A stretch of DNA of 20,483 nt from a virus: IMG/VR virus record IMGVR_UViG_3300035070_003110, positions 1 through 20,483 of that record. One strand, written 5' to 3'. A program made the translations under genes and the position numbers. Under the pieces are notes generated by a model. The model did not search any database, was not told where the DNA came from, and saw only the letters and a program-made list of their open reading frames with translations. Below are positions 1 to 8,400 of this stretch, piece after piece (position 1 is the stretch's first letter; each line of letters opens with the position of its first letter).

Positions 1-71
1 GCAAAATCTAAGTTTAGATCGACTACTTGTCTTCTTTTTAAAGGAGAATTATTGTTTTTATTTTCAGCCAT
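1..71 (-). CDS. Start of an unidentified virion-module gene (partial, runs off the window)
   Basis: An ATG at 69-71 on the minus strand opens a frame that stays open for 23 codons to the window edge. It reads MAENKNNNSPLKRRQ, then VVDLNLDF. It lies 7 bases after the stop of the upstream 198-residue gene and follows the same tight, same-strand pattern, which is the main reason to believe it. The start is polar and basic with no signal peptide. There is no Shine-Dalgarno sequence, as elsewhere in this window. Too little is visible to name a family. By position, after a putative internal virion protein, it could be another internal or cargo protein, but that is inference only. Confidence 0.6.
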   Translation of the reverse strand, partial: MAENKNNNSPLKRRQVVDLNLDF

Positions 72-78
72 AATATTA

Positions 79-675
79 TTATTTTGTAAACATTCCTGCA
101 ATATCTCCTAATCCTCCTGTAGCAACACCACCAACTACATCACCTATGCCGCCAACTAAATCAGAAGTAGCTTTTGCTCTTGCCGCTTGTGCTGCTGCAA
201 AACGTTGTGATGACATATTTTGATTTTCTTCTAGTCTTTTGTATTGTTGTGATTGCAAATCTTCTTCACCTTGAGCCTGTAATTGCTGTAATCTACCAGC
301 TTGATTAACTCTCGCCATTTGATTTTGTGATTCCTGGCCTGCGATATTAGCAGATATATTTTGTTTAGACTGTAATGCTGCTTGAGCAATTGCTTGAGCG
401 CCACCTCCGCCGCCCCCACCTGCAACAATAGCATCTAGCCCTTGGGCTAAAGCTGCGTCAGTTTGTTGCGCTTGGAATTGCGAAGCTTGTTGATTAATTG
501 TTAAATCTTCTGCTACGTTTTCTAAGTTAGCATATGGATTTGAAAATTGATAGTCTCTTATAGCTTGGTTGTCTGCGTTGGCCTGAACCATCGCCGCTCT
601 CTCTTCTCTTCTGCGCTTCCCGCCACCGATCATTGACCCGACCATTTGAGTTGCGCCTCCTATTATTTGTCCCAT
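79..675 (-). CDS. Putative internal virion / DNA-ejection protein (T7 gp14-like layout)
   Basis: This 198-residue protein has glycine-rich, weakly hydrophobic ends (residues 1-19 and about 172-195) around a long Gln/Ala-rich helical middle (about 23-168). A basic cluster KRRREER follows the first hydrophobic stretch. A run of seven glycines (86-92) splits the helical part. Size and layout resemble T7 gp14 (196 residues), an internal core protein ejected to form a channel in the host envelope. Similar small Gln/Ala-rich proteins are common in the tail modules of short-tailed marine phages. I see no direct sequence motif that proves homology, so the role is inferred from layout and position. 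Its ATG is 1 base beyond the stop of the upstream GNAT-like gene, suggesting coupled translation. No signal peptide is evident. Confidence 0.75.
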   Translation of the reverse strand: MGQIIGGATQMVGSMIGGGKRRREERAAMVQANADNQAIRDYQFSNPYANLENVAEDLTINQQASQFQAQQTDAALAQGLDAIVAGGGGGGGAQAIAQAALQSKQNISANIAGQESQNQMARVNQAGRLQQLQAQGEEDLQSQQYKRLEENQNMSSQRFAAAQAARAKATSDLVGGIGDVVGGVATGGLGDIAGMFTK

Positions 676-676
676 G

Positions 677-1081
677 TTAGTATTGTATTATTAATTCATA
701 GCTCGGCGTTTTATCCACCGTGAATCCTGCTTGTTTATATTGTTCTAATAACACGCCTGGTTTTGCCCAAGCAAATGAATATTTACATCCTAGATCTTCT
801 GCGAAGCCAGTTGTAAAATCCACCAATAACTGTAATGCGTCACTTCTATCGTTATCCTTATAATATCTATCGGAAATAACTATAGCTGGAATTGCAGTCT
901 TTGAATTTGTTGTGTAAAGAAACATTGCCGCTATAGGGTCATGCTCTTTACATACCATAAAGCCACCCAAACCGTTTTCAGGTAAAAAGTCTCTTTGCGG
1001 TACAGCTTGATCGTAAGCTTCCCACCAAGATGGTAGGAAACCCCAATCAGATTCTATTAATTTTCTTACTTGTAATTTCAT
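677..1081 (-). CDS. GNAT-like acetyltransferase-fold protein, possibly non-catalytic
   Basis: This 134-residue protein has the outline of a GNAT domain. It has an N-terminal strand and helix (MKLQVRKLIESDW, then LPSWWEAYDQ), a central strand ending in AIVISDRYY, and a helix (SDALQLLVDFTTGFAEDLG). A C-terminal part ends in LEQYKQAGF, which resembles the usual 'Y...GF' ending of the family. The acetyl-CoA pyrophosphate loop, normally R/Q-x-x-G-x-G/A before the central helix, is replaced here by KDNDRSDA. Cofactor binding is therefore doubtful and the domain may be structural. GNAT-like proteins of this size are frequent in tail modules of marine phages, with unknown targets. Its ATG overlaps the stop of the upstream gene by one base (TAATG at 1079-1083), so the two are probably translationally coupled. 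Confidence 0.75.
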   Translation of the reverse strand: MKLQVRKLIESDWGFLPSWWEAYDQAVPQRDFLPENGLGGFMVCKEHDPIAAMFLYTTNSKTAIPAIVISDRYYKDNDRSDALQLLVDFTTGFAEDLGCKYSFAWAKPGVLLEQYKQAGFTVDKTPSYELIIQY

Positions 1082-1404
1082 TAAATACTTGATTGAAATA
1101 CCTCACTAGATATAGCGTATAATTCAGCTCTATCCGTGCTGTTGTTAACTAATGTTGTTGTTGCTTCATATCCTATAATGCCAGAAACTTCTGTTTCAGC
1201 TGGCTTAGAAAAGAATATATAATCGTCATTCGCTGGTATTGCTACGTTTAAACTTCTATTTACATTGCAAGATAGTCTATCGTTTGCTACAGAAATAACA
1301 GCACCTAATTTTACAGGTGTTGAGTTTTGTAAATAATAAACAGTATCCCCCAGAGAGAGGGATACGTTTATTTTATTGTTAAATGTTAATACTATTTCTT
1401 CCAT
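1081..1404 (-). CDS. Small beta-rich hypothetical phage protein
   Basis: The product is about 107 residues and I do not recognise a named family. It begins MEEIVLTFNN, then INVSLSLGDTVYY, alternates hydrophobic and polar residues throughout, and looks all-beta, like small structural proteins seen beside tail-fibre genes in marine phages. I chose the ATG at 1402-1404 because the sequence becomes regular there and it starts 4 bases after the adhesin stop. A second in-frame ATG at 1414-1416 would add MLNI and overlap the adhesin gene by 8 bases. Neither has a Shine-Dalgarno site, so the choice is not certain. It ends in a TAATG junction with the GNAT-like gene. An accessory tail or fibre-assembly role is only a guess. 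Confidence 0.7.
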   Translation of the reverse strand: MEEIVLTFNNKINVSLSLGDTVYYLQNSTPVKLGAVISVANDRLSCNVNRSLNVAIPANDDYIFFSKPAETEVSGIIGYEATTTLVNNSTDRAELYAISSEVFQSSI

Positions 1405-1408
1405 TATG

Positions 1409-4400
1409 TTAAGCATCTAATGTTACTGTATATGTTACTCCATTTATTAATTCCAATGTAGTTGAAATTCCTACTTGTGCTTCAACAAAAGAAATATTTT
1501 CCGCCGATGTAGACTGATACCATGAGTAGCTTGTAGGCGCGGCGTTTAGCGACCAAGTTCCATAGGTTCCATTGGAACCGGTTATTCTTCCGCCAGCATC
1601 AGCTGCAATTGAAGGTATAGATGTAAGATCGCTTGATATAAACGAAATTTGAGGTCCAAGCGCTTGTCCTGGGCTTTGCGTTGAGAATACACCTAAGCCA
1701 TAATCGTCTCCAGGATTAATCAAAAAACTTCCCCCAATGAGTTTCAAGCCATCAGCCCTATAAACATAAGATTCTAAAGATTGAGAAGCTGATACTGCTG
1801 TACCTGGGCTTCCTCCTATTAAAAGACCAAGAGAAGAGGCGTGCCATCCTGTCGATAATTGTAATGATCCTCCAGGTCCACCCGTAAGTATGCCAGCTGT
1901 GAACCTCCAAGTGAATAGTGCTACGCTTGCTTGTGCCTGTGCAATAGGCACTACAACTGTAAGCCCTGTGGAATATGTTATAGTTATAACTCCATTCCTA
2001 GCGGGAGTCCCGTCAGCACTTGTTGCTACAGTATAAGATACGCTATCGCCAGAATTGCCAGAAGGTGTTACTGCTGATATAAACGAACTAGGATTCGTGG
2101 TAGCTGAGGCTGTCCAGGTTGCTCCTGAAACACTGCTAGTAATTGGGCCAAGCGTAAACGTTCCGCCAAATTCCGCTATATTTACTTGACTACCTGATCC
2201 ACTCGCCACATTTTCATTTCCTATAAAATAGGTTGCTACCCCTGCAGCTAGCTGAATTGTTATTATTCTTGTTAAAACATTCCCTGATGTTGTGGTCGCA
2301 GTAATTGTTATGGTTGCAGATTTGGCTGGTTCACCATCTGCATTAGGCGCCACAGTATAAGTTATATCACTTGTAGCATTACCCGATGAAGATAGCGATG
2401 ATATTATATTACTGCTATCACTAGTTTCTATAGCACTCCACGTTAAACCTGAATCACCAGTTACTAAATCAATTGTCTGAGCACCCCCCGAAGCAGTAAA
2501 GCTATCTATAAAATTACCATTATTACCATCAAGGGTAAGAGTTTCTGTATTCGCGGCTTGTGATACAGTAATAGTTATTATTGTGCCAAATACACTTGTA
2601 ACGGTAAATGAATCTGATATTTGACTACTTGTGCTATTAGCGCTTGCTTTAGTGATAGTTATAGTAGTGTTATTAGTCTTAACTAAAGAATATAAGCTGT
2701 TAGATGACTGAGCTGGTATAGTCCAACCTGCTAAATCAGCGGCAACCGTTCTGGTTGTTGATCCCCCTGTTTGTGGGATTAACCCAGCCCCTGAAACGCT
2801 AATAGCATCTGTAGTTGTTACTAGTGGGTTAGTGCCTGCGGCTGCTTCATCAATATCGCTAAATCCATCATTATCATCATCAAGATCAGCATTGTTGCCT
2901 ATTCCGTCACCGTCTGTGTCTATACTTTCATTAGGATCTAATGGGAAAGCATCATTTATATCTAACACCCCATCTCCGTCGTCATCAGTATCAGCGTTAT
3001 CTCCCGTTCCATCTCCATCTGTATCAACGTATTCATTTGGGTCTAGTGGAAACGCATCAGCACCATCCGCAACTCCGTCACCGTCGTCGTCAGTATCAGC
3101 GTTATCTCCCGTTCCATCACCATCAGTATCGGTGTCTTCTGCTGGATCAAGCGGGAAAGCGTCGGCGCCATCGAGAGTTCCATCATTGTCGTCGTCGGGA
3201 TCTGTTATGTCGGGGTCTCCATCGCTATCTGAGTCTACGTAAGCGTTACCTGTTATATTAACTAATACATCATCATCTGAGTCTGTAGAAACGCCTGATA
3301 ATGTACCGTTTATTTGTGTATATGTAGGTCCGCTTCCAACAAGTGTTGGCCCAGTAACAGTAACAGCCCCTTCGCTGGTTGTTGTTAAGCTAACCAAGTG
3401 GGGATTGTCAAATACAAGTGCTCCGTCGCTAGTTATAGTATAAGGTTTAGACCACGCTCGGCTACTAACATTTACAATATCTGTTAAATTGTTTATTGCA
3501 ATTGTTTGCTGAACGCCGTTAAAACCTCTATTATTTAAACCTGTGTCAAAGAAAATTGTTGAAATTTTTCTAGGCCCCCCGGTTGGTGTGAAATTAGATG
3601 CTACAGGCTCTGTTCCATGCACTCCTTGTAAAACCCAAGATACTGTAATTGTTGATGTTGGCGTTCCATCAAAAGCCAATGAACTAAGCGATGAAACTGT
3701 TGGCGTGATTGACACGGAAGCTATATTAGCTTGAGAGTGTCCATCCGCAACAAAACTTGAAACCGAAGCGGCGAAATCAGTACTATGCCACGTAAAGCCG
3801 CTAGCTGCTGTTAAGACAACGCTAAGCTCAGTCCCCGTTACAGCTGCTCCAGCTGCGGAGCCTATATAGGTTATTGTTTGTTTACTTACTGTGTAATTAG
3901 GACCGTCAACAAAATTTAGTATAACTGCAGGTCTCACCCAAGCTACAATATTTGTTAGCTGTATTTCATATAAAGCATCTTCGCTTTGCATTGTGCCTTC
4001 AGAATATTCTAAAAATAATAGTAAATTTCCATCCCCATCTAAAGAAGCAGTTCCTTGGCAAAAGTCAATGCCCGGATCAATATCTGCAGTAACAAGCGAT
4101 ATTTCTTCGTTAATTTTTAAAGCAACTAAATTTGCGGCAACTTCGGCGGGTGTGCCGAATAAGTTCCATGAACCCGTGCCTGGGCTTATTGTTAACTTTA
4201 TAAAATTCCCTTTAAACTTTTGACCTTCTTCTAATGGGCCTATAACTGTATCATGAGTCCACTCTGTTGCGGATATAACAGTGCCGCCTTGATTGGGTTG
4301 TGGTATATCTACATCATCTGTTTGAAATCTAATTGTTACTTTGCTGGATGTGTCTTGTTTTAATGTGTCTAAAACTACATTTGTAGTCTCCGAACCTTCT

Positions 4401-5413
4401 TCAGCTACAATTTCAAAACTCCAGTCTATATTGGTAACGTCGTCGTTTGTATCTGGGTCGCATATAGCGTTGCCTGCTGAAGCGTCAGTTGCTGAGCTTG
4501 GTATTCTAACTGTTTGTGCAAAAGTGCCATTAGAATCAATTAAAACAACTATAGATATAGCTGGATATGTTGCAGATGATGTTGATGGGGTTACGGTTGG
4601 TGTAATATTAACAGTTGCTTGAGCCCCTGCATCACCTGTTGCTGTAATAATTATAAAACCACCATTTAAGCCATCAAGATTATCTGTATTAACATCTATG
4701 TTTTCAATTGATAATGTTTCTGCTTCGTCAAAATCTTCAATTGGCACAGTTACAATATTGCCACCACTGCTATCGGTAATATCACCTGTCGTTACAGCAA
4801 CGTCGCCTAAAACTAAATCATCATTTGGAATAACTACAATTATGTCGTATACTAAGTCACCGTCGTTGTTTAAAACCCCATCACCTAATTTAAAAGGCGA
4901 CGGCAAATCAATGGTTAAGTCATCTGGATCACCATCATTGTTTCCATCGGGCAATTCGTTTTCTTCATCTGATTTTATTATCAATTCACCTACTACTATT
5001 TCGTCCCCCTCTTCCCCATCAACAACTACATCGAGTATACCATCAGTGATTAAATTGCCATCAGCATCTAAAACGTCAAATTCAAAGCCATCGCTAGGAG
5101 TGTCATCAAAAGTAATATCCCCTTCTACGGTTATATTTGAAATAACCGCATCTCCAGTTAAATTTAAATTAGATTCAATATCCTCTTCTCCGTAGTTTAT
5201 AGAGTCAATTAAATCAAATGTTATTACAACGTTTGCTCCAACCTTTGTTTTAACAATATTTTCATATATATTAGTAGGGTCGTTAATTGAAAAATCAGCT
5301 GTTCTTAGCCTAAAGCCAGGGAGCGGAGTAAGCTCCAGCGTGACAGTTTGAGTGCCAGCGCTGGTGCCTATTTGCCCAGTTATACTAGTTATAGTATACG
5401 TGTAATTAGCCAT
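1409..5413 (-). CDS. Giant modular tail adhesin with TSP type 3 repeats and three BACON-like domains
   Basis: This 1334-residue protein is probably a tail fibre or host-surface adhesin. Residues 1-45 form a beta module (ending GFRLRTADF) that recurs at about 504-548 (GFTWHSTDF), so an early domain appears duplicated. Residues about 75-240 are very acidic and Asp/Asn-rich. Residues about 724-864 are thrombospondin type 3 repeats (DTDGDGTGDNADTDDDGDG pattern), which bind calcium and form a stiff rod. Three BACON-like domains follow, at about 865-953, 954-1057 and 1058-1161. Each ends in the typical strand pattern (ITVSQAA, ITIQLAA, VVPIAQA), and the last has GTPARNGVITITYS. BACON domains are linked to carbohydrate or mucin binding and also occur in crAssphage. 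The Gly/Ser-rich tail (1162-1334) may be the receptor-binding tip. The gene starts 3 bases after the muzzle gene stop and has no signal peptide, consistent with assembly into virions. Confidence 0.85.
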   Translation of the reverse strand: MANYTYTITSITGQIGTSAGTQTVTLELTPLPGFRLRTADFSINDPTNIYENIVKTKVGANVVITFDLIDSINYGEEDIESNLNLTGDAVISNITVEGDITFDDTPSDGFEFDVLDADGNLITDGILDVVVDGEEGDEIVVGELIIKSDEENELPDGNNDGDPDDLTIDLPSPFKLGDGVLNNDGDLVYDIIVVIPNDDLVLGDVAVTTGDITDSSGGNIVTVPIEDFDEAETLSIENIDVNTDNLDGLNGGFIIITATGDAGAQATVNITPTVTPSTSSATYPAISIVVLIDSNGTFAQTVRIPSSATDASAGNAICDPDTNDDVTNIDWSFEIVAEEGSETTNVVLDTLKQDTSSKVTIRFQTDDVDIPQPNQGGTVISATEWTHDTVIGPLEEGQKFKGNFIKLTISPGTGSWNLFGTPAEVAANLVALKINEEISLVTADIDPGIDFCQGTASLDGDGNLLLFLEYSEGTMQSEDALYEIQLTNIVAWVRPAVILNFVDGPNYTVSKQTITYIGSAAGAAVTGTELSVVLTAASGFTWHSTDFAASVSSFVADGHSQANIASVSITPTVSSLSSLAFDGTPTSTITVSWVLQGVHGTEPVASNFTPTGGPRKISTIFFDTGLNNRGFNGVQQTIAINNLTDIVNVSSRAWSKPYTITSDGALVFDNPHLVSLTTTSEGAVTVTGPTLVGSGPTYTQINGTLSGVSTDSDDDVLVNITGNAYVDSDSDGDPDITDPDDDNDGTLDGADAFPLDPAEDTDTDGDGTGDNADTDDDGDGVADGADAFPLDPNEYVDTDGDGTGDNADTDDDGDGVLDINDAFPLDPNESIDTDGDGIGNNADLDDDNDGFSDIDEAAAGTNPLVTTTDAISVSGAGLIPQTGGSTTRTVAADLAGWTIPAQSSNSLYSLVKTNNTTITITKASANSTSSQISDSFTVTSVFGTIITITVSQAANTETLTLDGNNGNFIDSFTASGGAQTIDLVTGDSGLTWSAIETSDSSNIISSLSSSGNATSDITYTVAPNADGEPAKSATITITATTTSGNVLTRIITIQLAAGVATYFIGNENVASGSGSQVNIAEFGGTFTLGPITSSVSGATWTASATTNPSSFISAVTPSGNSGDSVSYTVATSADGTPARNGVITITYSTGLTVVVPIAQAQASVALFTWRFTAGILTGGPGGSLQLSTGWHASSLGLLIGGSPGTAVSASQSLESYVYRADGLKLIGGSFLINPGDDYGLGVFSTQSPGQALGPQISFISSDLTSIPSIAADAGGRITGSNGTYGTWSLNAAPTSYSWYQSTSAENISFVEAQVGISTTLELINGVTYTVTLDA
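2878..3190 (-). repeat. Tandem 105-base repeats encoding calcium-binding TSP3 units
   Basis: About three copies of a 35-codon unit lie in tandem inside the adhesin gene. A 28-base stretch beginning CAGTATCAGCGTTATCTCCC on the plus strand is identical at 2986 and at 3091, which sets the 105-base period. Each unit encodes an Asp-rich calcium-binding loop followed by DAFPLDPNE or a close variant (DAFPLDPAE in one copy). The near-identity at DNA level suggests recent duplication and possible copy-number change by slippage or recombination. Confidence 0.85.
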
Positions 5414-5416
5414 ATT

Positions 5417-8400
5417 TTATTGTACATTAAATGTTATTGTAGTGTTTCCGCTTGGTTCTGATGGTGGATTGCCGTTAACTAAAGTAGCGCTGACCATTGG
5501 TCCAATACCAAGATACTCATTTTGAGATGAGTTTGATTGTATTGAAAACTCATAAGCGTCTTCATTATTAGCTAAGCCGTTAGATATGCTTTTTAAGTTA
5601 TCTTTTTTATAAAAATCTATAGGACCGTTTGGATCTATTAAATTATTTAATTCAGTGATAACGTTAACATTGCTAATACCATTTATGTTATTATACCATT
5701 TACCTTCTTTATTTTCAAAATCAATAACATAACCAGCTTGTTGATCGGTAAGTATAAAAGGAACTTGCCAACCAGCCGTTCCCTCGTAGTTAATTGTTTT
5801 AAAACTTTTAATTGCAGAGGGTTCTTGATTAAATACGGTGGTTAAGTATGATTTATATTGAACATTGTAAAAGTTATTTCTATTAACGTTTACTGAATTA
5901 TGCTGCCATATATCACCTTGATTAAATGTATAAAAAATGTTATTAACAGAAACACCAGCTTCTGGCACATATGAAACCCTAGAAACCCAACCTTTTTGAT
6001 CTTCAGAAAAAGTTAAACTATAATCATCTAAAGACAATAAGTATTGTCCATTATAAGAATCATAGCTACCTATTAACTTGCTTGAATTAGAGTTTAGTTT
6101 GTCTCTAAAGAAATCACTCATTCCAGATTCTGAAATTTCAGTAATGCCATCTGTTGATATTCTTATAACAGAACCTCTTGGTCTATCTGTAAAATACATT
6201 CTATTTGCATATGACGCAAAAGATGACGGGTCTAGCCCAATACCAAAATCACCTAAAAACGGAGTGGTTTGGCCTAACACCCTATTGGAAGCTACAACCT
6301 GTGGGTTACCTGAACCACTATACAATATGTCTTTATCAGCCATTATTGTAAACACTTTGCTTTCGCATAAAGCCACTAAATTAGTGTCTCTTGTGTGAAG
6401 CTTTTGCAAGCTACCATAGTTGGGTTCCAAATCTTTAGTTATACCATCTGAATAAACAAATTCATTTAACCTGTTTGTTCCAGTTCTAGAGTTATATATT
6501 CCAGAAAATATTAAACCAGCTTTTCTTCTTTCTTTTGCGTAGTTTTCTTGTGGTACATTTACTCTAACACCCTTAGCCATTTGAACAGAATTAAACTTAT
6601 CAAATACTCTTTGTGTTTCTAAAAATACCCCATCTTTAACAAACGCAATACAATTATAAAAGTCTAGTGTTTGTGTATTACCGTGTTCTGCAATAGGTAT
6701 AGACTTGCTAGCTTCCCAAAATAAGTTAAGATTACTATCTTCAATTTCAGGAACTGTTTCAAACCATATTGTTTGCAATGTGTTTACTTCATTCTCATCA
6801 TTGAAGGTAGATTGACCTGTTGGTAGGTTGTGTAATCCTACTGGAACTTTTATTTCTTTGCCTAGCAATGTTTTTCTAACCGTAAAGTTTTTATTGCTTG
6901 TACTTCTTTTTACTTTAGCAAAGAAAGATCCTTGTATATTTTTAAGAGCATTTTCTGTAATATCGCCTTTAAATATTGCAAAGTCTTTCCTATATGGGTC
7001 TACCCCAACCGGCTCTTCTAAAACTATCTTAAGAACATCTCTAACATCGTAATTATTAGTAATGTTAAATTGAGAAAACCCTAATGAAATTTCAAGAATT
7101 TTTATTTTATTTGCAATTGATTTAACCGTATTGCTCGTACCAATATCACCTACTCCATACCAAAGCCCCCCCTCTAATTCAGAAACGTCAATTGTCTGAA
7201 CAAACTCAGCGGGTTGGATTTCACTAACGTCGTCTGCTACTTGCAAGCTGCCTAAATTTTCAAAAGCAAGAATGTTATTAATAGCTGATATTAAAGGTAT
7301 ATTTTTATATCCATTATTATTCTCGCTAGCTTCATAAAACAGTTCAGTAGAATTAGTTAAAGTTCCCTCAGCTGCTTCAGTGTCATTGGCTGCTTGAAAA
7401 CCTACGCTATTTAAAAATACAGTTTTACCTCCGCTTCCGGAGTAATCATATTTTACAGTATTAGCTACTTTTCTTGTCTCTACAGGCAATTGATTTTTAA
7501 CTATATCTGGAGCTTCGTTTTCAATTTCTATTATACGATGCTTAGATAAGTTTTTAACTATGTAGTTAAATTGTTCTACAGGTGGAGCTGTAGCGTTAGG
7601 ATCTACAGGGGTAAATAATGTTTTAAATGTAGTATCAACAATATCCATGTAAACATTGCCCTTTCTTCTTGATCTATTTTTAAAAATAAAAGGTCTCACC
7701 CTATCATTTACTTCTAAATCATACTCTACTGTAACATAAAACCTAAAATCTCTATCTTTATTTCCGCTTTCTCTTATTCTGGTTATTTTAAATTTTGCAG
7801 AATTTTCAAAAGAATGATTTAAAGAACCAAATGATTGACCACTTTTTGCTTTTTGGAAAGAGGCATATGGTTCTATGTATGCAGCATCATTCCCCACAGT
7901 AAAACCTTTGGTTAATCTAACAAAGCTAAGGTTGCCTTCAAACTCAAAAGAATATTTACCAGCAACAGCACAAGTAAAAATCCAATCAGAATTATTTATT
8001 GTGCTATTTACGCCGTTATTAACAAACGACTGGTCCGCACTACCCGCAACACCAGGTGCCCATATAGTTGTATCCCTAGTTTCTTCGTTATAACTTTTAT
8101 CTACATTAAAGTTAATATTACTTAAACTTCCGTCTGTAATGCCGCTAGACTGTTTAGTAAAAGCAAGTGAGTTAGTACCGTTACCAGTGATTAAATCACC
8201 GTGAGTATGTCTTCTAGGTATTATGAAAGTATCTTCACTTACTTTATTTCTGTCATTAGAATCTATTTGCAGCCATATAAACTCGCTATTGTCTTTATCT
8301 CCATCACCATCATTAAACGTGTTGTAAACAGGAAAATTATGGTGGTCGTTAGAAGAGTCCTTAACGTAGTATTTGAAATGAGTTGCCCAGTCAGGCGCTG

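Noticed and set aside
2878-3190. CRISPR-like array
   Set aside because: The repeats are contiguous 105-base coding units with no spacers, in frame within the adhesin.
2832-3261. Plus-strand ORFs of 136 and 106 codons opposite the TSP3 repeats
   Set aside because: Low-complexity Ser/Pro or His/Arg translations that mirror the Asp-rich repeats on the real strand.
4698-5195. Plus-strand ORF of 165 codons
   Set aside because: Ser/Pro/Thr-rich shadow of the acidic adhesin region, with no plausible protein features.
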